NCBI RefSeq assembly: GCF_027912415.1
Contig: NZ_CP115175.1
Location: 2,604,001 to 2,668,000, forward strand
Direction: 5' to 3'
Source of the DNA: Homoserinibacter sp. YIM 151385
Lineage (GTDB): Bacteria; Actinomycetota; Actinomycetes; Actinomycetales; Microbacteriaceae
Length of the DNA: 64,000 nt
The notes beneath the pieces are model-generated. The model had not been told where the DNA came from, did no database searches, and saw only the letters and a list, made by a program, of their open reading frames with translations. This document shows, one piece after another, positions 44,407 through 52,381 of this stretch (its first letter is position 1; every line of letters begins with the position of its first letter). A program made the position numbers and the translations under genes.

Positions 44407-45357
44407 TTGGTCGACATCGCGCGTGAACGCGCCGCACGACTCGCGGCGCTGCCACTGGAGCGCATCGGCGGCTCGTACCAGAGCTTCCTCAAGGGCACGC
44501 GGCACGCCGTCCGCGACCTCCTCGGCCACCGCGAGCTGCTCGGCCTCCTCGTGCGCCGCGAGCTCAAGGCGCGCTACAAGGACTCCGCCCTCGGCTTCCT
44601 GTGGACCCTCATCCGGCCCATCGTGATGCTCCTCATCTACTACTTCGCGATCGGGTACTTCCTCGGCGCGCAGCGGCAGATCCCGATGTTCGCGATCTTC
44701 GTGTTCGCGGGCCTCACCCTGTGGGGGCTGTGGAGCGAGGTGCTCACCGCCGGCACCATGTCGATCCTCACCAACGCCGGCCTGATCAAGAAGGTCTACG
44801 TCCCGCGCGAGCTCTTCCCGCTCGCCGCCGTCGGCTCCGCGCTCGTCAACTTCGGCATCCAGATGATCGTCCTCATCGGCGCGATGGTCGTGTTCGGGCA
44901 GTTCGTCTTCACCTGGGACCTGCTCTACCTGCTGCCCGGCACGCTCGTGATCCTCGTGCTCGCGACCGCGTTCTCGCTCCTGCTCTCGGCGCTCAACGTC
45001 TACCTGCGCGACGTGCAGTACCTCGTCGAGGTCTCCGTGCTCATGCTCTTCTGGGCCTCGCCGATCGTGTACTCGTACCAGATGGTCCACGAGGCGCTCA
45101 AGGGCAACTGGATCGAGCAGCTCTACCTCGCGAACCCGATCACGGTGTCGATCCTCGCCTTCCAGAAGGCGGCCTGGCTGCCCGGTCCGAGCGTGCAGAC
45201 GCAGCTCTCCGAGGACATGGGCATCGACCCCGCGACCTTCATGCCCGCCGACCTCGACCTCCGGCTCGCGATCATGGGCATCGTCTCGCTGCTGTTCCTC
45301 TGGTTCTCGCACCGCGTCTTCCTGCGCCTGCAGGGGAACTTCGCGCAGGAGATCTGA
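44407..45357 (+). CDS. wzm: Polysaccharide ABC transporter permease (Wzm/TagG type)
   Basis: 316 residues, ABC-2 fold with six helices. The N-terminal amphipathic segment ending LVRRELKARYKDSALGFLWT is the typical gate helix, followed by LIRPIVMLLIYYFAIGYFLG and VYVPRELFPLAAVGSALVNF. The family exports undecaprenyl-linked O-antigen or teichoic-acid chains. TTG at 44407 follows CTGGAG. The stop overlaps the ATPase start by one base (TGATG), so subunits are coupled. The presence of Wzm/Wzt implies ABC-dependent export for at least one glycan of the locus. Confidence 0.92.
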   Translation: MVDIARERAARLAALPLERIGGSYQSFLKGTRHAVRDLLGHRELLGLLVRRELKARYKDSALGFLWTLIRPIVMLLIYYFAIGYFLGAQRQIPMFAIFVFAGLTLWGLWSEVLTAGTMSILTNAGLIKKVYVPRELFPLAAVGSALVNFGIQMIVLIGAMVVFGQFVFTWDLLYLLPGTLVILVLATAFSLLLSALNVYLRDVQYLVEVSVLMLFWASPIVYSYQMVHEALKGNWIEQLYLANPITVSILAFQKAAWLPGPSVQTQLSEDMGIDPATFMPADLDLRLAIMGIVSLLFLWFSHRVFLRLQGNFAQEI

Positions 45358-46136
45358 TGAGCGAGACCGCCGCCGCACCCGGGGCCGCCGCCGAGCAGGG
45401 CGAGGCGCCCGTCGTCGTGCGCATCCAGGGCGTCACGAAGCGCTTCGTGATCCGCAAGGACAAGTCGCTCAAGGAGCGGCTCGTGAACTTCACGCGCTCC
45501 TCCCGGCACAAGGAGGACTTCACGGCGCTCAACGACGTGACCGTCGACATCCGCGCGGGGGAGACGGTCGGGCTGGTCGGCCACAACGGCTCCGGCAAGT
45601 CGACGCTGCTCAAGACGATCGGCGGCATCATCCAGCCCTCCGCCGGCACCGTCGAGCGCCGCGGGCAGCTCGCCGCCCTCCTCGAGCTCGGCGCCGGCTT
45701 CCATCCCGATCTCACCGGCCGCGAGAACATCTACCTCAACGGCTCGATCCTCGGCCTCTCGAAGGAGACGATCGACGGCTACTTCGACTCGATCGTCGAC
45801 TTCAGCGAGATCCGCGACTTCATCGACACCCAGGTGAAGTTCTACTCCTCGGGCATGTACGTGCGGCTCGCCTTCGCGATCGCCGTGCACGTCGACCCCG
45901 ACATCCTGCTCGTCGACGAGGTGCTCGCCGTCGGCGACGAGCCCTTCCAGCGCAAGTGCATGGAGAAGATCCGCCAGTTCCAGGCGGAGGGGCGCACCAT
46001 CGTCCTCGTCTCGCACGGCGCCGAGCAGATCCGCGACGTCTGCGACCGCGTCGTCGTCCTCAAGCGCGGCAACGTCGTCTTCGACGGCGACGTCGAACCC
46101 GGCATCCACGCCCTCATCGAGAGCTTCGAGAGCTAG
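45357..46136 (+). CDS. wzt: Polysaccharide ABC transporter ATPase (Wzt/TagH type, no C-terminal binding domain)
   Basis: 259 residues. Walker A is GHNGSGKST at 75-83, the signature YSSGMYVRLAFA begins at 163, and Walker B DILLVDE is at 182-188 with the H-loop LVSHGAEQI. The segment IRKDKSLKERLVNF between the first strands is typical of Wzt/TagH. The protein ends at about residue 259, so the carbohydrate-binding C-terminal domain found in some Wzt proteins is absent; such short forms usually act without reading the chain end. The ATG overlaps the permease stop. Confidence 0.92.
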   Translation: MSETAAAPGAAAEQGEAPVVVRIQGVTKRFVIRKDKSLKERLVNFTRSSRHKEDFTALNDVTVDIRAGETVGLVGHNGSGKSTLLKTIGGIIQPSAGTVERRGQLAALLELGAGFHPDLTGRENIYLNGSILGLSKETIDGYFDSIVDFSEIRDFIDTQVKFYSSGMYVRLAFAIAVHVDPDILLVDEVLAVGDEPFQRKCMEKIRQFQAEGRTIVLVSHGAEQIRDVCDRVVVLKRGNVVFDGDVEPGIHALIESFES

Positions 46137-46189
46137 CCGGCCGCGCGCCGCCAGCACTCGCCAGACCCACACCTGCGACAGGAGAGAAC

Positions 46190-47497
46190 ATGAAGGTCTT
46201 CATCCAGATCCCCTGCCTCAACGAGGAGACCACGCTCCCCGCGGTCCTCGAGAGCATCCCGAAGGAGATCGAGGGCGTCGACGAGCTCGAGATCCTCATC
46301 GTCGACGACGGCTCCAGCGACCGCACGGTCGAGGTGGCGAAGTCCTACGGCGTCACCCACTTCGTGCACCACACGCGCAACCAGGGGCTCGCGCGCTCCT
46401 TCCGCGACGGCGTCCACTACGCGCTCGCGCACGGCGCCGACATCGTCGTGAACACCGACGGCGACAACCAGTACCCGCAGGACCGCATCCCCGACCTCAT
46501 CGCGCCGCTCCTCCGCGGCGAGGCGGACATCGCGATCGGCGACCGCCAGACCCAGAAGATCGCGCACTTCTCGCCGCTCAAGAAGCTCCTCCAGCGCTTC
46601 GGCAGCCAGGTCGTGAACATCGCGGCCGACACGAAGCTGCCGGATGCCGCGAGCGGCTTCCGCGCGTACTCGAAGGAGGCGCTGCTCCGCCTCAACGTCC
46701 TCACGCAGTTCAGCTACTGCATGGAGACGATCATCCAGGCCGGCAACAAGCGGATGAAGATCGCGAGCGTCGCGGTCGAGACGAACGCGAAGACGCGCGA
46801 GTCGCGCCTGTTCAGCAGCATGCCGGAGCACATGTACAAGTCGGCGCAGGCGATCCTGCGCAGCTACATCATGTTCAAGCCCTTCGCGTTCTTCGCGGTG
46901 GTCGCGGCGGTGCTCTTCGTCGGCGCGCTCATCCCCTTCGTGCGCTACCTCCTCCTCGCCGCCTTCTGGCCGGAGCTCACGAGCGGCAACGTCCAGTCGC
47001 TGCTGCTCGGCACCGGCCTCCTGATCGCCTCCATCCTCTCGGTCGCGCTCGGCGTGCTCGCCGACCTGCAGCGCACGAACCGCATCCTCATGGAGGAGCA
47101 GCTCGAGCGCATCAAGGAGATGCAGTACGGCTTCCGGCCGAACGAGTTCATCTCCGAGCCCGAGGTCGCGGCGGCCGCTCCCGCGGCGCCCGCTGCGGTG
47201 TCGAAGGCCGCGCCCGCGAAGGCCGCGCCCGCGAAGGCCGCGCCCGCGAAGGCGAAGGCCGCGAAGGCGCCGTCAGCCGCCTCCTCGTCCGCGACGACGA
47301 CGGCCGCGCGCACGACGGCCTCGAAGGCGGCCGCGTCGACGCGGACCGCGGCGGCGCGCACCGCCGCGGCACGCACGTCCGCGGCGCCGGCGGCGAAGTC
47401 CGCCGCGAAGCCGACGACGGCGAAGTCCGCCGCGAAGCCGACGGCCGCGAAGCCCGCCGCCTCGCGCAACCGCGCCGCCAAGCCCTCGGGCGAGTAG
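46190..47497 (+). CDS. GT2 polyprenyl-phosphate-type glycosyltransferase with Ala/Lys-rich tail
   Basis: 435 residues. A GT-A domain (1-215) has IQIPCLNEETTLPAVLESIP, VDDGSSD and the metal motif Asp90-Gly-Asp92 (NTDGDNQYP). Two helices (about 226-250 and 265-290) follow, as in DPM1-like and GtrB-like enzymes that load polyprenyl phosphate. Residues 322-435 form a low-complexity tail of Ala, Lys, Pro, Ser and Thr (AAPAKAAPAKAAPAKAKAAK) like histone H1 tails. It would face the cytoplasm. ATG follows CAGGAGAGAAC. It lies 53 bases after wzt and could supply lipid-linked sugar to the GT-C proteins, which is inference. Confidence 0.85.
   Translation: MKVFIQIPCLNEETTLPAVLESIPKEIEGVDELEILIVDDGSSDRTVEVAKSYGVTHFVHHTRNQGLARSFRDGVHYALAHGADIVVNTDGDNQYPQDRIPDLIAPLLRGEADIAIGDRQTQKIAHFSPLKKLLQRFGSQVVNIAADTKLPDAASGFRAYSKEALLRLNVLTQFSYCMETIIQAGNKRMKIASVAVETNAKTRESRLFSSMPEHMYKSAQAILRSYIMFKPFAFFAVVAAVLFVGALIPFVRYLLLAAFWPELTSGNVQSLLLGTGLLIASILSVALGVLADLQRTNRILMEEQLERIKEMQYGFRPNEFISEPEVAAAAPAAPAAVSKAAPAKAAPAKAAPAKAKAAKAPSAASSSATTTAARTTASKAAASTRTAAARTAAARTSAAPAAKSAAKPTTAKSAAKPTAAKPAASRNRAAKPSGE
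47203..47247 (+). repeat. Three perfect 15-bp tandem repeats coding KAAPA
   Basis: Unit GAAGGCCGCGCCCGC occurs three times in a row inside the Ala/Lys tail of the GT2 gene. A looser 24-base repeat coding KSAAKPT follows near 47394-47445. Both are in-frame, so copy number can change without breaking the gene. Confidence 0.75.
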
Positions 47498-47516
47498 CGC
47501 GGCACCACCCGGCGGC

Positions 47517-48788
47517 TCAGCCGAGCCGCTGCCGCCAGGAGCGCTTGCGCGCGGCCGTGACGCAGGCCAGCACGGCGAGCAGGAGGCCGCCGTCGCTGAG
47601 CACGAAGCTCTCGGCGAGGCTCGTCGCGGCGAGGAGCGCGAGCGTCAGCGCCGGCCAGACGTGCACCGTGCTGCGGAACTCGCTCGCCACCAGCCAGGCG
47701 CGGACGAAGCCCAGCCCGAGCGCGATGACGAGCAGCGCCGTGCCGACCAGGCCGATCTGGAACCACGCGTCGTAGAGCGCGTTGAGCGCCGCGCCCGCCT
47801 GGCCGCCGTCGTGCGAGCGGATCGTGGAGAAGGGGAACAGCTCGACCGGCCAGACCCCGACCCAGCCCCAGCCCTCGACCGCGTGCACGTCGATGAGCGC
47901 CCGCAGCTGGGCCCAGCGCTCGAGGCGCGTCTCGAGGTCGGAGCTCGCGTTGAAGAGGTCGATCACCCGGCTGCGGAGCAGCCACACGACGGCGCCCGCG
48001 ATGAGCGCCGCCGCGAGGAGCACCGGCTGCGCGATCGTGCGGCGCTCGGGGGTCGTGCGGCGCAGCGCGACGAGCGCGAGCCCGAGCACCCCGATCCCGA
48101 GCAGCACCAGGACCGTGACGGGTGAGCGCGCGAGCAGGATCGTGCCGAGGGCGAGCGAGAGCGATCCGACGCTCACGCCCCGCCGCACCGATCGGGTGCG
48201 CCACTCGATCCAGAAGGTCAGCACCCCGAGGCCCGCGAGGAAGCACAGCTCGTTGCGCGTGCCCGAGATGCCCGTGATGGGGCCGCCCTGGGCGAGGTTG
48301 CCGGCGATGCCGATGAAGGTGAAGGGCACGTCGAAGATGAGGCCGCTCATCGCCTCGAGCACGATCGAGACGACGAGGATCGCGCGCAGGGCGTCGCCGG
48401 CGGCGCGGACGATCTGGATGAGGTCTCGGGAGAGCGCGATGTAGAGCGCGAGCAGCGCCATGGCGAGCGCCGCCGCGACCCCGCCGATGCTCGCCCAGGT
48501 GTACTCGCTCCACACGACGCTGAGCGAGATCCAGCCGAGGAGCGCGAGGAGCGAGATCGGCAGCACGCCCGACCACTGGATCTCCTCGCCCTGCCCGATG
48601 ATCGAGAGCACGGCGATCACGAGCAGCGAGCCGATGACCGCGATCCAGCCGGGCAGCCCGAGCGTCGTGCGCACGGCGTCGGGTGCGAGCGCGACGCCGA
48701 GGATCACGACCGTGAGCGCCTGGCGCAGCCGGGGCGCGGCCGCGAGCTCGACCGCGAGGCGGCCGATGCCGCTCGAGCCGCGGCTCAC
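47517..48788 (-). CDS. O-antigen-ligase/polymerase-like membrane protein, copy 1
   Basis: 423 residues with about eleven to twelve helices. The large outer loop has GISGTRNELCFLAGLG before it and, further on, HAVEGWGWVGVWP and AYDAWFQIGLVG-like sequence, matching the Wzy/WaaL (PF04932) signature in which a conserved Arg/His loop contacts the lipid carrier. The GTG at 48788 overlaps the stop of the paralogue upstream (GTGA). It ends 19 bases before the convergent GT2 gene. It may join the finished chain to its anchor or polymerise repeat units. Confidence 0.82.
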   Translation of the reverse strand: MSRGSSGIGRLAVELAAAPRLRQALTVVILGVALAPDAVRTTLGLPGWIAVIGSLLVIAVLSIIGQGEEIQWSGVLPISLLALLGWISLSVVWSEYTWASIGGVAAALAMALLALYIALSRDLIQIVRAAGDALRAILVVSIVLEAMSGLIFDVPFTFIGIAGNLAQGGPITGISGTRNELCFLAGLGVLTFWIEWRTRSVRRGVSVGSLSLALGTILLARSPVTVLVLLGIGVLGLALVALRRTTPERRTIAQPVLLAAALIAGAVVWLLRSRVIDLFNASSDLETRLERWAQLRALIDVHAVEGWGWVGVWPVELFPFSTIRSHDGGQAGAALNALYDAWFQIGLVGTALLVIALGLGFVRAWLVASEFRSTVHVWPALTLALLAATSLAESFVLSDGGLLLAVLACVTAARKRSWRQRLG

Positions 48789-50143
48789 GTGCAGGCCTCC
48801 CCGGCGGCGGATCCGGCGGATCCGGCGGGGCTCGCGGGGGCGGCATCCGGGCCGGCCGGCCGCGCCGGCAGCAGCTGGACGCCGAGGATCACGAGCAGCA
48901 GCAGGCCGCCCTCGACGAGGATGCGGCTCTCGGCGATGCTCTGGACGGCGAGCGCCGCGAGCACGAGCAGCGGCAGGAGCTCGAGCGCGCCGGGACGGGC
49001 CGGGGCCGCGCCCGCTGCCGGGGCCGCCGCGGCCTCCCCGCGCGGTCCGACCGCGAGCCGCACGGCCCGCGCGATCGCCGTGACGAGCACCGCCCCGAAG
49101 GCGAGCACGCCCCCGATGCCGAGCTGGAACCAGAGGTCGAGCCACGCGTCGTGGGCCTGCAGGTAGCGGACGCCGTCGATGATCGCGAGCTCGTCGAAGG
49201 GCGCGACCCACGGCGGCCAGTAGCCGACCCAGCCCCAGCCGAGCACCGGCCGCTGCAGCGCCAGGTCGACGACGGCCGCCCAGATGTCGAGTCGGCCGGT
49301 GAGGTCGGGGCTGCGGCCGAGCAGTCCCGCGATCGTCTCGCGCAGGGCGACGCCGGTGCCGGCCGCCGCGACGAGGCCGAGGCCGGTCGCGACGCCGAGC
49401 GCGATCCGGCCGCGTCCGCCGAGCCGGCGGGCGAGCAGCACGAGCGCGAGCACGACCGCGACGGCGAGCGCCGCGACGATCACCGTCGAGGAGCGGGTGA
49501 GCAGGAGGCAGGCGGCCGCGGCGACGAGTCCCGCCGCATCCCACCCGCGACCGGCGCGCCGGACTGCGAGCCGGATCCCGAGCACGATGAGCGCGAGGAG
49601 CGCGAGCATGCCGAGCAGGTTGCTGTTGCCGACCAGGCCCTGGATGCGGCCGCCCTCGAGCAGCAGCGCCCGCGACCACATGAAGGCCTTCGGCACCCCC
49701 TCCGGGTAGTCGGTCCAGAGCGGGAACACGGGCTGCCGGACGACGATCGCGACGACCGCCTCGAAGGCGAGACTGCCGAGCATGAGGATGCGGAGCACGA
49801 TCGCGAGCAGGTCGAGCAGCTCGGCGCGCGACGTGGTGGTGGCGATGAGTGATCCGATCGCGACGGGCGCGACCAGCAGCAGCACGCCGAGCGCCGTGGC
49901 GCCCGGGTACGCCGACCACGCGGTCGAGGCGGCCGCGAGCCCCGCGAACAGCGCGAGGGGGATGGGGATGCGGCGCAGGTCCGCGCGCAGCGCGACGGCC
50001 ATCCAGATCCCGGCGGCGACGAGGAGGCCCACGAGGACGCCCCAGCCGGCCCAGCCGAGCGTGTACCGCCACACGTCGCCCGCGAGGGCCGTGAACAGCG
50101 CGACGGCGATGTAGGGCGCGCGGAGTCGTGCGGCCCTCGTCAT
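48785..50143 (-). CDS. O-antigen-ligase/polymerase-like membrane protein, copy 2
   Basis: 452 residues with about eleven helices. GRIQGLVGNSNLLGMLALLA (NSN motif), DLTGRLDIWAAVVDLALQRP, PVLGWGWVGYWPPWVAPF and QAHDAWLDLWFQLG match the O-antigen ligase family; the His after QA is the conserved one. It is a paralogue of the downstream gene. ATG at 50143 lies 7 bases after TAGTCT and lacks a ribosome-binding site, so the two-gene operon is leaderless. Two such proteins in one operon suggest one polymerase and one ligase, but sequence alone does not tell which. Confidence 0.84.
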   Translation of the reverse strand: MTRAARLRAPYIAVALFTALAGDVWRYTLGWAGWGVLVGLLVAAGIWMAVALRADLRRIPIPLALFAGLAAASTAWSAYPGATALGVLLLVAPVAIGSLIATTTSRAELLDLLAIVLRILMLGSLAFEAVVAIVVRQPVFPLWTDYPEGVPKAFMWSRALLLEGGRIQGLVGNSNLLGMLALLALIVLGIRLAVRRAGRGWDAAGLVAAAACLLLTRSSTVIVAALAVAVVLALVLLARRLGGRGRIALGVATGLGLVAAAGTGVALRETIAGLLGRSPDLTGRLDIWAAVVDLALQRPVLGWGWVGYWPPWVAPFDELAIIDGVRYLQAHDAWLDLWFQLGIGGVLAFGAVLVTAIARAVRLAVGPRGEAAAAPAAGAAPARPGALELLPLLVLAALAVQSIAESRILVEGGLLLLVILGVQLLPARPAGPDAAPASPAGSAGSAAGEACT

Positions 50144-50150
50144 GCGCTCA

Positions 50151-50156
50151 AGACTA
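50151..50156 (-). promoter_or_regulatory. -10 box TAGTCT for the ligase-like pair (leaderless)
   Basis: Minus-strand TAGTCT ending 7 bases before the ATG at 50143. Confidence 0.5.
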
Positions 50157-50187
50157 GTGCTGGCGCCCTGCGCGCCCGGCGGGCGGG

Positions 50188-52230
50188 TCAGCGGGCGAGC
50201 TCGCGCTCGAGCGCGGGCGCGAGCGCCGGGGCGAGGGACGCCGTGAAGCTCGCCGAGAGGTGGTGCTCGTCCGTGTACGCGAGGGTCGAGCCGATGATCG
50301 CCGGGCACAGCTCGGGGGTGCACATCCAGTCGCTCAGGTCGACGAAGCCCTGCCCGGCCGCCGCGCTCGCCGCGCGCTCCGCCCGCACGACCGGCTCGTT
50401 CACGGCGTCCGACCGCGGGGCGGCGCAGGCGAGCGCGTCGTCGAGGGAGGCCGAGAGGCAGGGGAGCGGGCTCGTCGGGAACGAGGGGGTCTCGGCGATC
50501 GTGAGGACGCGGGATGCCGCCGGCAGCCGCTCGAGCGTGGAGGCGAGGGCGCCGGTCCAGATCTCCTCGACGCGCTCCGGGGAGCGGTCGTCGCGGCCGA
50601 CGTGGTTCGCGAGCACGACGAGATCCGGCGCGAGCCGCGCGATCTCCTCGACCGCCGCGCCGCGCCAGGCGGCGCAGGAGCGGTTCGTCGCGCCCGACCA
50701 GAGCTTCTCGCTCTCGATCGAGCGGCATCCCGACTTCGTGAGCGACACGAGCCGCACGTCCTGCCCGGCGAGCGCGGCCTCGACGCCCGGGAACCAGCGG
50801 CCGGCGTGCGAGTCGCCGAAGACGACGACCGTCCGCGCGGCGTCCTCGGGGCCGGTCGAGCAGACGAGGAGCTCCGAGCCGGCGCGGCTCTGCTGGCAGC
50901 CGCGGCGGTAGAGGGACCCGGTGTCGGCCTCGGCGTCGGCGAGTCGCGGGGTGAGGGTGCTCGGCACGAACGCCGTCGCGAGCGGCGGCGACTGCGGGGG
51001 GCTCGCGGCGAGCGGCCGGCCCGCATCGAGCGGCATCGCGGCGATCGCGGGGGCCGAGATCCCGACCCCGCCCGCGAGCACGGCGATCGCGGCCGCCGCG
51101 GCGGCGAGCGTCCGGCGCGGGCGCCAGCGGCCGATGCGCGAGCGCGCCGAGGTCGGCACCTCGACGAGCCGGTGCAGCAGCCAGGCCAGCGGCACGGCGG
51201 CGAGCGCGAGCAGCCAGGGCGCCCAGCCGGGGAGCGGCTGCGCGAGTCCCGCGCGCTCCTGCGCGAGCACGAGCAGCGGCCAGTGCACGAGGTAGAGGGC
51301 GTAGGAGCGCTCGCCCACCCAGCCGGCCGGTCGCCGCGCGAGGACGAGGCGCGCATCCCCCGCCGCCGGCGCCGAGCCGGACCAGAGCAGCACGGCGGTC
51401 GCGAGCACCGGCACGAGCGTGAGCGGGCCGGGATGCGCGCCGAGCCCCTCGGGGACGGCGGGGCCGCCGAGCAGGAGGGCGGAGGCGGCGACGAGCGCGA
51501 GCGAGCCCCAGCCGAGCGCGGCGCGGGCGTGCGCCGGGATCCGCGGCGCGTGCGCGGCGAGCGCCGCCGCGAGGGTGCCGAGCGCGAGCTCCCAGGCGCG
51601 GGTCGGGAGCGAGAAGAACGCGACCGGGCTGCCGGCGCCGACGAGGAGCATCGCCGCGAAGGAGAGCACCGTGAGGAGGCCGATCCCGGCGCCGATCAGC
51701 ACCGCCCGGCGGCCCGCCCGACCGCCCGCGAGGCGCACCGCGAGCGCCGCGAACCCGACGAGCAGGAGCGGCCAGAGCAGGTAGAACTGCTCCTCGACCC
51801 CGAGCGACCACAGGTGCTGGAGCGGCGAGGGCGCGGTCTCGCCCAGGTAGTCGGTCTGCTCGATCGCGAAGCGGAGGTTCGCCGCCGAGAGCGTCGACCA
51901 CAGCGCGTCCTCGAGGATCGCGGGGAGCCGCAGCGGCGGCGCGAGCAGCCCGGCGCCCGCGACGGTCGCGAGGATCACGACGAGCGCGGCCGGCAGGATC
52001 CGGCGGGCGCGTCGACCGTAGAAGGAGAGGAGGTCGACGCGGCCGCGCTCGCGGAGCGCGTCGAGCAGCTGGCCGCCGATGAGGAAGCCTGAGATGACGA
52101 AGAAGACGTCGACGCCGAGGTAGCCCCCGGGCAGCCAGGGCGCGCCCGCGTGGAAGACGAGCACGAGCAGCACCGCGAGCGCCCGGAGCCCCTGGATGTC
52201 GGGCCGGAAGCCCGCCCGCGCCGCCGTCAT
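50188..52230 (-). CDS. Membrane O-acyltransferase with C-terminal SGNH domain, copy 3
   Basis: 680 residues. The acyltransferase-3 membrane domain (about 1-400) starts [20 protein letters not shown] and includes SPLQHLWSLGVEEQFYLLWP and YALYLVHWPLLVLA. The outer SGNH domain has VVFGDSHAGRWFPG and the terminal DEHHLS (Asp-x-x-His). It is more distant from copies 1 and 2 than they are from each other, as seen in the PTRAWELALG and HLWSL variants. ATG at 52230 lies 7 bases after TAGCGT. It lies just upstream of the ligase pair on the same strand. Confidence 0.92.
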   Translation of the reverse strand: MTAARAGFRPDIQGLRALAVLLVLVFHAGAPWLPGGYLGVDVFFVISGFLIGGQLLDALRERGRVDLLSFYGRRARRILPAALVVILATVAGAGLLAPPLRLPAILEDALWSTLSAANLRFAIEQTDYLGETAPSPLQHLWSLGVEEQFYLLWPLLLVGFAALAVRLAGGRAGRRAVLIGAGIGLLTVLSFAAMLLVGAGSPVAFFSLPTRAWELALGTLAAALAAHAPRIPAHARAALGWGSLALVAASALLLGGPAVPEGLGAHPGPLTLVPVLATAVLLWSGSAPAAGDARLVLARRPAGWVGERSYALYLVHWPLLVLAQERAGLAQPLPGWAPWLLALAAVPLAWLLHRLVEVPTSARSRIGRWRPRRTLAAAAAAIAVLAGGVGISAPAIAAMPLDAGRPLAASPPQSPPLATAFVPSTLTPRLADAEADTGSLYRRGCQQSRAGSELLVCSTGPEDAARTVVVFGDSHAGRWFPGVEAALAGQDVRLVSLTKSGCRSIESEKLWSGATNRSCAAWRGAAVEEIARLAPDLVVLANHVGRDDRSPERVEEIWTGALASTLERLPAASRVLTIAETPSFPTSPLPCLSASLDDALACAAPRSDAVNEPVVRAERAASAAAGQGFVDLSDWMCTPELCPAIIGSTLAYTDEHHLSASFTASLAPALAPALERELAR

Positions 52231-52237
52231 CCGCGTG

Positions 52238-52243
52238 ACGCTA
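52238..52243 (-). promoter_or_regulatory. -10 box TAGCGT for acyltransferase copy 3 (leaderless)
   Basis: Minus-strand TAGCGT ending 7 bases before the ATG at 52230. Confidence 0.5.
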
Positions 52244-52280
52244 CGCGCTCCCGGTGACCACGAGGTGAACGCCCCTGCGT

Positions 52281-52350
52281 CCAGAGACATGTCTCCTGCC
52301 CCGCAGACCCCGCAGCATCGGCCTCTGCGCGGCAAGAGACATGTCTCTGG
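52281..52350. repeat. Large inverted repeat, 26-bp arms, each with an AGAGACATGTCTC palindrome
   Basis: Arms 52281-52306 and 52325-52350 are complementary at 24 of 26 positions around an 18-base loop. Each arm contains its own perfect palindrome: GAGACATGTCTC (52284-52295) and AGAGACATGTCTCT (52335-52348), with centres 52 bases apart. It lies 32 bases after the acyl-CoA dehydrogenase stop and before the promoter of acyltransferase copy 3. It could end transcription as a strong hairpin, or be a paired operator. Confidence 0.75.
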
Positions 52351-52381
52351 GGCGGCGGTGGCGGCGGAGGCGGGCGGCGGC

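Noticed and set aside
47203-47445. CRISPR-like short tandem repeats
   Set aside because: Units are contiguous, in frame and code Ala/Lys residues; there are no spacers.
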